Of a DNA stretch of 64,000 bases, positions 1-8,378 are shown one piece after another (the stretch's first letter is position 1; every line of letters starts with the position of its first letter). Position numbers and translations under genes: made by a program. The notes under the pieces were generated by a model. That model worked only from the letters and a program-made list of their open reading frames with translations. It ran no database searches and had not been told where the DNA came from. This DNA comes from Frateuria flava (GTDB lineage Bacteria; Pseudomonadota; Gammaproteobacteria; Xanthomonadales; Rhodanobacteraceae), in NCBI RefSeq assembly GCF_017837635.1, contig NZ_JAGJRS010000034.1:1-64000 (forward strand). Reading direction: 5' to 3'.

Positions 1-49
1 GCAGAAGCGCTCGCTCGAAGTTGGATCTCTCACGGTACAGAGTGCTCAT
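1..49 (-). CDS. 5' end of a second integron cassette gene (cut by left edge)
   Basis: An ATG on the minus strand at 49 opens a frame that begins MSTLYRERSNFERALL and runs off the left edge. It starts 10 bases past the attC core at 59-65, which is where the first gene of the next cassette is expected. Only 16 codons are visible, so no function can be given. Confidence 0.4.
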   Translation of the reverse strand, partial: MSTLYRERSNFERALL

Positions 50-296
50 TGTTCCGGGGCCTAACGCCTGAGTTAAGCGGCGGCGCAGCCGTCCGCTTGG
101 ACGAGGAGTTAGACGGTTGCGACGCAGCATGCTCGGGCGACAGTGTTGGCGCACGACGAACGCGAAGCTTGAGCAACCAACCACCCCAAAACTGCCAGCT
201 CTGAAAGCTCAGGCTTGCGACGACACTGCGCGAAATGCTGCGGCGGCGACGGACGACAAGCCAGCGCGAAGCTGAGCGAAACACACGATACGACAA
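30..296 (-). CDS. doubtful cassette ORF reading through attC
   Basis: An 88-codon frame with a TTG start fills the first cassette, then runs through the attC site and ends inside the next cassette. Residues around FQSWQFWGGWLL and LRVRRAPTLSP resemble translations commonly seen just ahead of attC sites in chromosomal integrons; this is from memory. That recurrence may reflect conserved cassette DNA and not a protein. A normal cassette gene stops before or inside attC, so this may not be expressed. No function is assigned. Confidence 0.25.
   Translation of the reverse strand: MSYRVFRSASRWLVVRRRRSISRSVVASLSFQSWQFWGGWLLKLRVRRAPTLSPEHAASQPSNSSSKRTAAPPLNSGVRPRNNEHSVP
59..114 (-). other. integron attC recombination site (59-base element)
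   Basis: Read on the minus strand, the site opens with the R'' core GTCTAAC (114-108) and ends with the R' core GTTAGGC (65-59). The inner arms are imperfectly complementary (AAGCGG with CCGCTT, and GGCTGC/GCCGCC around the centre). This is the folded single-strand substrate of integron integrases. Its orientation, with cassettes reading leftward away from the rightward intI at 475, matches normal integron architecture and places most of the array outside the window. Confidence 0.85.
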
Positions 297-354
297 ACCA
301 ACACGAGCTGCCGACTAACTCAAAGTAGATTTCGATTCGCGGTGTAATCTCGCA

Positions 355-361
355 GCCTAAC
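355..361 (-). other. candidate attI/cassette junction core site
   Basis: GTTAGGC on the minus strand (GCCTAAC on plus) matches the GTTRRRY crossover core and lies 114 bases ahead of the intI start, between intI and the first cassette. If it is the attI-cassette junction, the first cassette spans roughly 60-360, about 296 bases. The L-box side of attI was not recognised. Confidence 0.5.
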
Positions 362-428
362 GGGTGCTCGCCTACGTGCCGCGCGGTTCCTTACCCACAT
401 CCATCAATGCCTTGCCCGTCTTCTTGCG

Positions 429-454
429 GCCTAATCCGGCAGCCTAATCTGGCA
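429..454. repeat. two tandem 13-bp repeats upstream of intI
   Basis: GCCTAATCCGGCA at 429-441 is followed directly by GCCTAATCTGGCA at 442-454, with one mismatch. GCCTAAT differs by one base from the GCCTAAC core at 355. Direct integrase-binding repeats are known beside attI1, so these may be accessory integrase sites or overlap the intI promoter. This is inference from position and sequence. Confidence 0.5.
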
Positions 455-474
455 GCCTTTGCCGGAGTGGACTG

Positions 475-1482
475 ATGGCATCCTTTCACGGGGTGGACGG
501 CGTCGCAAGCGTGGAATCTGGGCGACAACCACGGTTGCTGGAGCAGGTGCGTGCACGGATCCGGCGTCTGGGATTGGCTCGAAGGACCGAAGAGGCCTAC
601 GTCGGATGGATCCGCCGGTTCATCCTGGCGAACGACAAGCGGCATCCCTCGGACATGGGGGCGCCGGAGGTCGAGCGATTCCTGACTCGGCTGGCGGTGG
701 ACGGCAGCGTTTCTGCGTCGACCCAGAATCAGGCGTTATCCGCCTTGCTGTTTCTCTACAAGCAGGTGCTTGGGGTGGAACTGCCTTGGCTGGATGGCAT
801 CGAGCGGGCGAAGAAACCGCAGCGACTCCCGGTCGTTCTCACGCGCCCGGAGGTGGCGGCGTTGTTGGACGAGCTCACGGGCACGCCCTGGCTGATGGCT
901 GGTCTGCTGTATGGCGCGGGGTTGCGACTCATGGAGTGCGTCCGCTTGCGAGTGAAGGACGTGGACTTTGGCAAGGGCGAACTGGTCGTGAGGCAGGGCA
1001 AGGGCGGCAAGGATCGTCGCACCGTGCTGCCTGCCGGCCTGGTCGATCCGCTGCAGGCGCAATTGGAGGAAGCCCGGCGCATTCACCAGCGTGACCTGCA
1101 GGCGGGATTCGGCCGGGTATGGCTGCCCGATGCGCTGGCGCGCAAGTATCCGCGGGCTGCCGCCGAGTGGGGTTGGCAGTACGTGTTCCCGGCGTCGGTG
1201 CGCAGTCACGATCCGCGCGACGGTCAGGAGCGGCGGCATCACCTGGACGAATCGCGCCTGCAACGGGCGGTCAAGCAGGCGCGGGTGCGGGCGGGGCTGG
1301 CCAAGCCGGCTACCTGCCATACGCTTCGGCATTCGTTTGCCACGCATCTGCTGGAGGATGGGTATGACCTGCGCACGATCCAGGAGTTGCTGGGGCATGC
1401 CGATGTATCGACCACCCAGATCTACACGCATGTGCTCAATCGAGGCGGGCGCGGAGTCGTCAGTCCCTTGGATCGCGGATAG
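475..1482 (+). CDS. intI: integron integrase IntI (tyrosine recombinase)
   Basis: Site-specific recombinase that captures and shuffles gene cassettes by attI x attC recombination. The 335-residue length is that of known IntI proteins. The N-terminal SAM-like DNA-binding part contains [15 protein letters not shown]. The catalytic part has the first Arg in [13 protein letters not shown], Lys in [12 protein letters not shown], the [12 protein letters not shown] box, [14 protein letters not shown] with the second His, and the nucleophilic Tyr. The insertion around residues 222-256 ([20 protein letters not shown] then SHDPRDG) is specific to integron integrases and separates it from XerC/D. GGAG lies 7 bases before the ATG. 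The gene appears intact, with attC 360 bases away. It converges on mfd. Confidence 0.95.
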   Translation: MASFHGVDGVASVESGRQPRLLEQVRARIRRLGLARRTEEAYVGWIRRFILANDKRHPSDMGAPEVERFLTRLAVDGSVSASTQNQALSALLFLYKQVLGVELPWLDGIERAKKPQRLPVVLTRPEVAALLDELTGTPWLMAGLLYGAGLRLMECVRLRVKDVDFGKGELVVRQGKGGKDRRTVLPAGLVDPLQAQLEEARRIHQRDLQAGFGRVWLPDALARKYPRAAAEWGWQYVFPASVRSHDPRDGQERRHHLDESRLQRAVKQARVRAGLAKPATCHTLRHSFATHLLEDGYDLRTIQELLGHADVSTTQIYTHVLNRGGRGVVSPLDRG

Positions 1483-1510
1483 GCTCGGGAGGCCGCGAGC
1501 CCCGACCTCT

Positions 1511-1549
1511 CACCCCAGCCCTCTCCCCGGAGGGAAGAGGGCTGGGGTG
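1511..1549. terminator. hairpin between convergent intI and mfd
   Basis: CACCCCAGCCCTCT at 1511-1524 pairs perfectly with AGAGGGCTGGGGTG at 1536-1549. It sits in the 69-base gap between the intI and mfd stops and could end transcription from both sides. There is no T-run, so it may equally be an extragenic palindrome; a related GGGGAG/GTGAGGGGTGGGG sequence is near 61842. Confidence 0.5.
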
Positions 1550-1551
1550 CG

Positions 1552-4500
1552 TCAGGCAGGGCGGCGGGCGCCGAGCTGGACGAGGACTTCCTGGGCGGAG
1601 CGGATGCGCTCGGCGGCGCCGGGCAGGTCGAGGGTGATCTTCAGCTTGTCCTGGCCGTCGAGTTTGTAGACGCGCGGCTGGCTTTGGATCAGGCGGATGA
1701 TGGCCATCGGCTCGATCTCGGGCTTGTCGCGGAAGGTGATGCGCCCGCCGTTGGCGCCCAGATCGAGCTTGCGGATGCCCAGCGGGGTGGCCATCAGCTT
1801 CAGGCTGGACAGCGCGAACAGCGTCTTGGTCGGTTCGGGCAGCAGGCCGAAGCGGTCGATCATTTCCACCTGCAGGTCACGCAGGTGGTCCTCGTTCTTC
1901 GCGCTGGCGATGCGCTTGTAGAGGGTCAGCCGGGTGTGCACGTCGGGCAGGTAGTCGTCCGGGATCAGCGCGGGCAGGTGCAGTTCGACTTCCGTCTCGT
2001 GCTCGGAGGAGAGGTCGAAGTCAGGTACTTTTCCGCTTCGCAACGCGCGCACGGCGCGGTCGAGGAGCTCGGTGTAGAGGCCGAAGCCGATCTCCTGGAT
2101 CTGGCCGGATTGTTCCTCGCCGAGCAGTTCGCCGGCGCCGCGGATTTCCAGGTCGTGGGTCGCCAGGGTGAAGCCGGCGCCCAGCTCTTCCAGCGAGGCG
2201 AGTGCTTCCAGCCGCTTTTCCGCGTCCGCCGTGATCGCCTTGCGATCGGGCACGATCAGATAGGCGTAGGCGCGATGGTGCGAGCGCCCGACGCGGCCGC
2301 GCAGCTGGTGCAGCTGGGCCAGGCCAAAGCGGTCGGCGCGGTCGATGATGATGGTGTTGGCGGTCGGGATGTCGATGCCCGTTTCGATGATGGTGGTGCA
2401 CACCAGCACGTTGAAGCGCTGCCGGTGGAAGTCGGCCATCACGCGTTCGAGCTCGCGCTCGGGCATCTGGCCGTGGGCGATGCCGATGCGCGCCTCGGGG
2501 ATGAGTGCTTCCAGCTCGCGCGCGGTGCGCTCGATCGAGTCGACCTCGTTATGAAGGAAATACACCTGGCCGCCGCGCGAGAGCTCGCGCTGGAAGGCCT
2601 CGCGGATGGTGGCCGGATCCCACGTGCTGATGAACGTGCGCACGGCCATGCGGTGCGCCGGCGGCGTGGTGATGAGCGACAGGTCGCGCAGGCCGGCCAT
2701 CGCCATGTTGAGCGTGCGCGGGATCGGCGTGGCGGTCATGGTGAGCAGGTCGACCTCGGCGCGCAGCTTCTTGAGCTGTTCTTTCTGGCGCACGCCGAAG
2801 CGCTGCTCCTCGTCGACGATGACCAGGCCCAGGTTCTTGAACTTGATGTCCGGCTGCAGCAGCTTGTGGGTGCCGACGATGACGTCGATCTGGCCGTCCG
2901 CCAGACGCTTGAGCGCCTCGGTGACCTCCTTGGACGACTTGAAGCGCGAGAGCACGTCGACCTTCACCGGCCAATCGGCGAAGCGGTCGGCGAAGTTGCG
3001 GTAATGCTGCTGGGCGAGCAGGGTGGTGGGGACCAGCACTGCCACCTGCTTGCCGGCGGTGGCCGCGGCAAAGGCGGCGCGCAGGGCCACTTCGGTCTTG
3101 CCGAAGCCGACGTCGCCGCAGATCACGCGGTCCATCGCACGCGGCGCGGCCAGGTCCTGCAGCACGGCGTCGATGGCCTGCTCCTGGTCGGGCGTTTCCT
3201 CGAACGGGAAGGTGGTGCCGAATTCCTCGACCATGCCGCGGTCGATGTTGATCGACTCGCCGCCGCGCGCCTCGCGCTGGGCGTAGATGGCCAGCAGCTC
3301 GGCGGCGACGTCGCGCACCTTCTCGGCGGCTTTCTTGCGCGCGCGTTCCCATGCGTCGCCACCGAGCGAGTGCAGCGGCGCCAGCTCCGGCGCGGTGCCG
3401 GAGTAGCGGCTGACCAGCCCCAGTTGCGCCACCGGGACGTAGAGCTTGTCGCCCTTGGCGTACTCGATGACCAGGAACTCGCCTTCCATGCCGCCCAGTT
3501 CCATCGACACCAGGCCCTGGTAGCGGCCCACGCCGTGGTCGACGTGCACGATCGGCGCGCCAACGGAAAGTTCGGTGAGGTCGCGGATGATCGCGTCGGG
3601 GTCGCGTGCGGCGCCGCGGCGGCGCTTGCGGTCGGTGCGCACGCGCTCGCCGTAGAGTTCGCGCTCGGTGAGCACGGTGAGCGTGGGCTGCTTGAGGGCG
3701 AAGCCTTGTTCGAGCGGGGCGACCGTGATGGCCAGGCGCGTTGCGCCGGTCGTGAGGAAGCCGTTCCAGCCGTCGACCGTGTCGGGTTTGAGGCCGGCGG
3801 CGGCCAGCGTTTCGGCCAGCGCTTCGCGGCGGCCGGCCGAGTCCGCGGCGATCAGCACGCGGCCGGGATAGCTTTCCAGGAAATGGCGCAGCGAGGTGCC
3901 CGGCTCCTCGCCCTTGCGGGTGAGCGGCACGTCAGGCGCGGGCAAGGTGCCCGAGTCAACCGCGTGTTCGTGGCCGGAGGGGACCACTTCCACGCGCAGG
4001 CGGCGGTTGAGCTGCTCGCGCAATTGCTCGGGCGAGAGATACAGCTCGGGCGGCGGCAGCACCGGGCGCTCGATGTCGTGCGCGCGCTGGTCGTAGCGCT
4101 CGGCGGTGCTGGCCCAGAACTGGTCGGAGGCCTCGCCGGCGCCTTCGCCCAGGACGAACAGCGCACCCTCGCCCAGGTAATCGAACAGCGTGGCGGTCTG
4201 CTTGAAGAACAGCGGCAGGTAGTACTCGATGCCGCCGGGCGTCACGCCTTCCTTCATGTCCTGGTAGAGCGGGCAGCGGCGGATGTCGATCGGGAAGCGC
4301 TCGCGCAACGTGGTGCGGAAATCCTTCGCCGCCTCCTCGGTGAGCGGGAACTCGCGCGCGGGCAAAAGTTCCACCTTGTCCACCGGCTGCTGCGAGCGCT
4401 GGGTTTCCGGGTCGAAGCTGCGGATCGAGTCGACCTCGTCGTCGAACAGTTCGACGCGGTAGGGCTCGGCGGTGCCCATCGGAAAGATGTCGATCAGCGC

Positions 4501-5001
4501 GCCGCGCACGGCGTAGTCGCCCGGCTCGGCCACCTGGGGCACGTGGCGGTAGCCGGCCGCTTCCAGGCGCCGCTGCTCGGCGGCAAGGTCCAGCTTCTGT
4601 CCCTTGGACACGACCAGGCCGGAGCCGGTGATGTGCGAGCGCGGCGCGATGCGCTGCATCAGCGTCGCCACCGGCACCACCAGCACGCCGCGGGTAACCG
4701 CCGGCAGGCGATAGAGCGTGGCGATGCGCTGGGAGACGATCTCCGGATGCGGGCTGAAGACGTCGTAGGGCAGCGTTTCCCAGTCGGGGAAGTGCAGCAC
4801 CGGCAGGTCACCGGCGAACAGGCGCAGTTCGTCCTCCAGTGCCGTGGCGCGCTGGGTGTCGCGCGTGACGGCCACCAGCAGGCCGTCGTGGTCACGCGCG
4901 GCTTCGGCGAGCAGCAGGGCGCGCGAGGAACCGTGCGGCGGGGTCCAGAAGCGGCGCTGCTTCGGCTGGGTGGGGAGGGGCGGGTGGGGAATCTGGGGCA
5001 T
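1552..5001 (-). CDS. mfd: transcription-repair coupling factor Mfd
   Basis: ATP-driven translocase that displaces RNA polymerase stalled at DNA lesions and recruits UvrA. The chosen ATG at 5001 (MPQIPHPPLP) gives 1149 residues, nearly the E. coli length; the open frame continues upstream to 5088 but that extension is proline-rich and unlike the family. Order: UvrB-homology N-terminal domains, RNA-polymerase-interacting domain (around VGAPIVHVDHGVGRYQGL), SF2 helicase with Walker A GDVGFGKTEVALR near residue 627, DEEQ box in VIVDEEQRFGVRQKEQ, motif VI in QLRGRVGRS, and a C-terminal TRCF domain. The gene stands alone. Confidence 0.97.
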   Translation of the reverse strand: MPQIPHPPLPTQPKQRRFWTPPHGSSRALLLAEAARDHDGLLVAVTRDTQRATALEDELRLFAGDLPVLHFPDWETLPYDVFSPHPEIVSQRIATLYRLPAVTRGVLVVPVATLMQRIAPRSHITGSGLVVSKGQKLDLAAEQRRLEAAGYRHVPQVAEPGDYAVRGALIDIFPMGTAEPYRVELFDDEVDSIRSFDPETQRSQQPVDKVELLPAREFPLTEEAAKDFRTTLRERFPIDIRRCPLYQDMKEGVTPGGIEYYLPLFFKQTATLFDYLGEGALFVLGEGAGEASDQFWASTAERYDQRAHDIERPVLPPPELYLSPEQLREQLNRRLRVEVVPSGHEHAVDSGTLPAPDVPLTRKGEEPGTSLRHFLESYPGRVLIAADSAGRREALAETLAAAGLKPDTVDGWNGFLTTGATRLAITVAPLEQGFALKQPTLTVLTERELYGERVRTDRKRRRGAARDPDAIIRDLTELSVGAPIVHVDHGVGRYQGLVSMELGGMEGEFLVIEYAKGDKLYVPVAQLGLVSRYSGTAPELAPLHSLGGDAWERARKKAAEKVRDVAAELLAIYAQREARGGESINIDRGMVEEFGTTFPFEETPDQEQAIDAVLQDLAAPRAMDRVICGDVGFGKTEVALRAAFAAATAGKQVAVLVPTTLLAQQHYRNFADRFADWPVKVDVLSRFKSSKEVTEALKRLADGQIDVIVGTHKLLQPDIKFKNLGLVIVDEEQRFGVRQKEQLKKLRAEVDLLTMTATPIPRTLNMAMAGLRDLSLITTPPAHRMAVRTFISTWDPATIREAFQRELSRGGQVYFLHNEVDSIERTARELEALIPEARIGIAHGQMPERELERVMADFHRQRFNVLVCTTIIETGIDIPTANTIIIDRADRFGLAQLHQLRGRVGRSHHRAYAYLIVPDRKAITADAEKRLEALASLEELGAGFTLATHDLEIRGAGELLGEEQSGQIQEIGFGLYTELLDRAVRALRSGKVPDFDLSSEHETEVELHLPALIPDDYLPDVHTRLTLYKRIASAKNEDHLRDLQVEMIDRFGLLPEPTKTLFALSSLKLMATPLGIRKLDLGANGGRITFRDKPEIEPMAIIRLIQSQPRVYKLDGQDKLKITLDLPGAAERIRSAQEVLVQLGARRPA

Positions 5002-5190
5002 CGGGGTCGCTTGTCGCGCGGCGTCTGGCGGCGCGGGGAAAGCGGAGGAGTTTAGCGCGGTAGGCGTGAGCGCTCCGGGCGGGGCCATTCGCCCATCGGG
5101 CGGCTACCTCTGTGCAACGGGGGAGGCGCCCTTGCGATGAACGTTCACCCCTGGCGAGGGATGCCGGTCCATCGCGGTCCTCGCGCACGA

Positions 5191-5230
5191 TCCTTACCCG
5201 CTTGCGGGGGAAGGTGCCGGTAGGGCGGAT
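5191..5230. repeat. extragenic palindrome, family B
   Basis: CCTTACCCGC TTGCGGGGGAAGG forms a short stem and is followed by TGCCGGTAGGGCGGA. The same motif, with CCTTCCCCCGC..GCGGGGGAAGGTGCCC..AGGGCGGATGGGGG, recurs near 20325, 22698 and 55139. It lies between the mfd start and the GNAT gene end. Confidence 0.6.
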
Positions 5231-5256
5231 CAGGAAAGGCGCGCCTCAGCGGCCCG

Positions 5257-5871
5257 TTACAGGCGCAGCGTGATCTGCGCCACGCCCGGTTCGTCCGGAA
5301 CCATGCGCGAGGTGAAGCCCAGTTCGCTGCATAGCCGCAGCATCGGGCGGTTTTCCACCAGGACGTAGCCCCACAGCTCGGCCAGGCCGCGCTCGCGGCA
5401 CGTGGCGACCAAGCGGTGCATCAGCTCGGCGCCCAGCCCCAGGCGCGTCCATTCGCGTTCGACCAGTACCGAGAACTCCGCGGTGTCCGTCGCCGCGTCG
5501 ATGAACACGCGGCCGACGCCGCGCAGTTCCGCCGGCGACACGTTGTCGTCGACCAGCACGAACGCCGCTTCGGTGTCCGGATCGATGTGGCACAACCGGC
5601 GCGCCATCGGTTCGGGAAGCTCAGTCAGCGTGTGCAGGAAGCGACGGCGGATGTCCTCGGCCGGCAGGCGCGTGAAGCAGCGGCGCAATGCGGCGACGTC
5701 GCCCGGCTCGATCGGACGCAGGTGCAGCACGCGGCCGTCGCGCGTGACGACAGGCTCGCCGGTGGCCGGCAGGGCCTCGGCGCGGGCGAAACGCTGGCTG
5801 GCAGGCGGGGGCAGCGGGGTGCTGCGGGTAGGGCTGGCGAAGTCGATGGCGGGTTGGATATTCATGTCCAT
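5257..5871 (-). CDS. GNAT-family N-acetyltransferase
   Basis: A 204-residue protein with one GNAT domain (about residues 40-200), probably using acetyl-CoA. Visible parts are RVLHLRPIEPGDVAALRRCF at the start of the fold, the strand FSVLVEREWTRLGLGAELM leading into the R/Q-x-x-G-x-G/A loop (here TRLGLGAEL), and VENRPMLRLCSELGF near the end. The arrangement resembles the acetyltransferase part of Pat/PatZ lysine acetyltransferases without their large CoA-ligase-like region. The substrate cannot be read. Two ATGs (5871, 5865) are possible starts. Confidence 0.8.
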   Translation of the reverse strand: MDMNIQPAIDFASPTRSTPLPPPASQRFARAEALPATGEPVVTRDGRVLHLRPIEPGDVAALRRCFTRLPAEDIRRRFLHTLTELPEPMARRLCHIDPDTEAAFVLVDDNVSPAELRGVGRVFIDAATDTAEFSVLVEREWTRLGLGAELMHRLVATCRERGLAELWGYVLVENRPMLRLCSELGFTSRMVPDEPGVAQITLRL

Positions 5872-6017
5872 ACTGTAGCGTATTTTTGCGCTGCAGCATG
5901 TCCTGCGGCAGCGTCCGGGAGGCGCTGTTATGGGCCAATGGGTGCGCAGCCGGCGTGAACAGGCAGGCGGGTGCCTGGCTGCGGCTTGCGGCGTTGCGGC
6001 AGCGGTGCGGGCGGCGC

Positions 6018-6078
6018 CTGTGCGCGATCGCGAGGGGTTTGATGCCGTCGCGGGTCGCGCACAGGGTGCGCTCCTACA
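6018..6078. repeat. extragenic palindrome, family C-like
   Basis: GCGCGATCGCGAGGGG and GTCGCGGGTCGCGCACAGG are followed by GTGCGCTCCTACAGG. The minus-strand reading (TGTAGGAGCGCACCCTGTGCGCGA) resembles repeats that I recall as common in Xanthomonadaceae. It lies in the 237-base gap between the GNAT gene and the PhoH-type gene. The rest of that gap shows no convincing gene. Confidence 0.4.
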
Positions 6079-6108
6079 GGGGCCGGGCGGTAGGTGCGCC
6101 GGTGGTCG

Positions 6109-7488
6109 TCAAAGGGCTTCGGAGGCGAAGTCGGCAAGCCGCGAGCGCTCGCCACGCCGAAGCGTGATGTGCGCCGAGTGCTCCCAGTTCTTGAAGCGGT
6201 CCACGGCGTAGGTCAGGCCCGAGGTGGTCTCGGTGAGGTAGGGCGTGTCGATCTGTTCGACGTTGCCCAGGCAGACGATCTTGGTGCCGGGGCCGGCGCG
6301 GGTGATCAGCGTCTTCATCTGCTTGGGCGTGAGGTTCTGCGCCTCGTCGATGATCAGGTAGCGCGACAGGAAGGTGCGCCCGCGCATGAAGTTGAGCGAG
6401 CGGATCTTGATGCGCGAGGCGAGCAGGTCGTTGGTCGCCTGGCGACCCCACGATCCGCCTTCCTCGGGATTGGCGAGCACCTCCAGGTTGTCGGTGAGCG
6501 CCCCCATCCACGGCGTCATCTTTTCTTCCTCGGTGCCGGGCAGGAAGCCGATGTCCTCGCCGACCGAGACCGTGGCGCGGGTCATGATGATCTCGCGGTA
6601 CCGCTGTTGATCCATGACCTGCGCCAGGCCGGCGGCAAGCGCCAGCAGGGTCTTGCCGGTGCCGGCTGTGCCGAGCAGGGTGACGAAGTCGACGTCCGGA
6701 TCCATCAGCACGTTGAGCGCGAAGTTCTGCTCGCGGTTGCGCGCGGCGATCCCCCAGACGCTGTGATTGGGGTGGCTGTGGTCGTCCAGCAACACCAGCG
6801 TGGCGAGCTGCTCGTCGACCTGCAGCACGCGCAGTTCCACGCTGTTGTCGCCGGGCAGGAACAGGCACTGGTTGGGATGCCAGTCCTCGCCTTCGCCACG
6901 GTCGACCTTGTAGAAGGTGCGGCCGCGCTCGGACCAGGACTGCACTTCCGGGTGGCGGTCCCAGAAATCCTCGGGCAGCCCGGTCGAGCCGGTGTAGAGC
7001 AGCGCGAAGTCGTCGAGCGCGCGGTCGTTCTCGTAGTCCTCCGCATCGATGCCGTAGATCTTGGCCTTGATGCGCAGGTTGATGTCCTTGGTGACCAGGA
7101 TCACCGAGCGATCCGGGTTCTGGTCGCGCAGCTCGATCACCGCCGCGAGGATCAGGTTGTCTGCCTTGCCGTGCCCGTTGGTGGCGCGCTGCTGGAAGTA
7201 CAGCTTGCCCACCGCCTGGCCGCGCTTGAGGCTCACGCCCTGGGGGTTGGACAGGTCCAGCCCGTTGCTGATGCCGTGCCCGTTGCCGCGCTCGATCAAT
7301 TCGTTGATGAAGCGACTGACCTGGCGGCCGTTGCGCGAAACTTCCGATCCACCCTTTTTCTTTTCGTCCAGCTCCTCCAGCACCGTCATGGGAATGAACA
7401 CGTCGTGTTCCTCGAAACGGAACAGCGAGGTGGGGTCGTGCAGCAGCACATTGGTGTCGAGTGCGTAGATACGCTTGCTTCCGGTCAT
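6109..7488 (-). CDS. PIN-domain/PhoH-family ATPase
   Basis: About 459 residues with an N-terminal PIN nuclease domain (YALDTNVLLHDP, then VFIPMTVLEELDEKKK, with acidic residues for metal) and a C-terminal PhoH ATPase domain (Walker A GTAGTGKTLLALA, Walker B-like YLIIDEAQNLTP). This is the PhoH2/YlaK arrangement, thought to couple ATP-driven RNA unwinding to RNA cleavage. The start at 7488 (MTGSKRIYALDTN) places the PIN domain at the N-terminus; the open frame extends 53 codons further but unlike the family. No strong ribosome site precedes it. It lies downstream of bcp beyond a terminator. Confidence 0.9.
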   Translation of the reverse strand: MTGSKRIYALDTNVLLHDPTSLFRFEEHDVFIPMTVLEELDEKKKGGSEVSRNGRQVSRFINELIERGNGHGISNGLDLSNPQGVSLKRGQAVGKLYFQQRATNGHGKADNLILAAVIELRDQNPDRSVILVTKDINLRIKAKIYGIDAEDYENDRALDDFALLYTGSTGLPEDFWDRHPEVQSWSERGRTFYKVDRGEGEDWHPNQCLFLPGDNSVELRVLQVDEQLATLVLLDDHSHPNHSVWGIAARNREQNFALNVLMDPDVDFVTLLGTAGTGKTLLALAAGLAQVMDQQRYREIIMTRATVSVGEDIGFLPGTEEEKMTPWMGALTDNLEVLANPEEGGSWGRQATNDLLASRIKIRSLNFMRGRTFLSRYLIIDEAQNLTPKQMKTLITRAGPGTKIVCLGNVEQIDTPYLTETTSGLTYAVDRFKNWEHSAHITLRRGERSRLADFASEAL

Positions 7489-7517
7489 GCGGAAGGGGCC
7501 TCGCTTGTGGTCGGACC

Positions 7518-7554
7518 AAAGAAAAGCGGCCTGGACCGAAGGGTCGCAGGCCGC
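7518..7554 (-). terminator. rho-independent terminator of bcp
   Basis: On the minus strand GCGGCCTG (7554-7547) and CAGGCCGC (7533-7526) pair with an inner GACC/GGTC stem, then TTTTCTTT (7525-7518) follows. It lies 56 bases past the bcp stop and 30 bases before the PhoH-type start, so the two genes are likely separate transcripts. Confidence 0.85.
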
Positions 7555-7609
7555 CGGATGGCACGGTTGGGCACCGTGCAAGGGGAATGCTCGAAGGTGT
7601 GGAGGGGAT

Positions 7610-8071
7610 TCACTTGGCGGGAATGGCGTCCAGTACGGCCTGGGCATGGCCCGGGACTTTCACGCCACGCCATTCCTGCGCGAGATGGCCCTTGGGATCG
7701 ATCAGGAACGTGCTGCGCACGATGCCCAGATGGGTCTTGCCGTAGAGCATCTTCTCGTGGATCACGTCGAACGCCTTGCACCAGGTCTCATCGGTGTCGG
7801 CGATCAGCGGGAAGGGCAGGGCCTGCTTGTCGGCGAAGTTGGCATGGGAGGTCACCGAATCACGCGAGACGCCGACGATTTCCGCGTTGCGTTTCCTGAA
7901 GTCGTCGTAGAGGTCGCGGAAGTCCTGCGCCTCGGTGGTGCAACCGGGAGTGGAATCCTTCGGGTAGAAGTAGATCACCACCCAGCGGCCTTTGAGTTCG
8001 GAAAGTTCCAGCTCGGTGTCGTCGCCGGTGGTGCCGATCAGTGGGGGAATCGGTTTGCCGATTTCGGGCAT
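7610..8071 (-). CDS. bcp: thiol peroxidase, Bcp/PrxQ-type peroxiredoxin
   Basis: Reduces hydrogen peroxide and organic peroxides in the cytoplasm, with thioredoxin as electron donor. The 153-residue AhpC/TSA fold shows the peroxidatic Cys in YFYPKDSTPGCTTEAQDF (TPGCT motif). The second Cys typical of PrxQ, five residues later, is absent, as in some members. IVGVSRDS and the Arg in VRSTFLID support the fold. Start at 8071 (MPEIGK) is preferred because GGAG precedes the ATG by 6 bases; the frame is open 12 codons upstream. Located next to gcvR, as in E. coli. Confidence 0.93.
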   Translation of the reverse strand: MPEIGKPIPPLIGTTGDDTELELSELKGRWVVIYFYPKDSTPGCTTEAQDFRDLYDDFRKRNAEIVGVSRDSVTSHANFADKQALPFPLIADTDETWCKAFDVIHEKMLYGKTHLGIVRSTFLIDPKGHLAQEWRGVKVPGHAQAVLDAIPAK

Positions 8072-8378
8072 GGGGTCTCCGCGAGGTCGGTCGAAGAAAA
8101 GGCGCACCGCGCGCCCTTGGGGCGAAGACTAGCGCGCCCGTGGCGGCATGCAACAGGGTTGTCGAAGAAGCCGTCTCGCGCGATGCTTCGCGCTTCCCGC
8201 GGCGACACGGTTGCGCGAGATCGCGCGGGTCCCACCCCGAGGCGGCGTGCAGTTTTCGTAGGGTGGGCTTCAGCCCACCGGCGCTCCGCGAAACGTTGAA
8301 ATGGTGGGCTGAAGCCCACCCTACGCGCGATCGTCGCGGTTGCGCAGACTGCTCGACGCAAGCGAGCTACCGGCCAAC
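8072..8378. other. gene-free gap between bcp and gcvR
   Basis: This 307-base gap holds a facing pair of family A palindromes (8258-8324) and the upstream region of bcp. No conserved reading frame was seen. Confidence 0.5.
8258..8324. repeat. extragenic palindrome pair, family A
   Basis: GGTGGGCTTCAGCCCACC at 8262-8279 and GGTGGGCTGAAGCCCACC at 8303-8320 are each near-perfect palindromes. They are flanked by GTAG and CTAC so that the pair forms a larger inverted repeat with about 23 bases between. The same units recur near 28243-28300 and, degenerate, at 17761 and 38234. Confidence 0.85.

Noticed and set aside
1684-5055. 1123-codon open frame on the plus strand opposite mfd
   Set aside because: It mirrors the codon structure of mfd on the other strand in high-GC DNA, has no recognisable domain and would overlap a certain gene fully.
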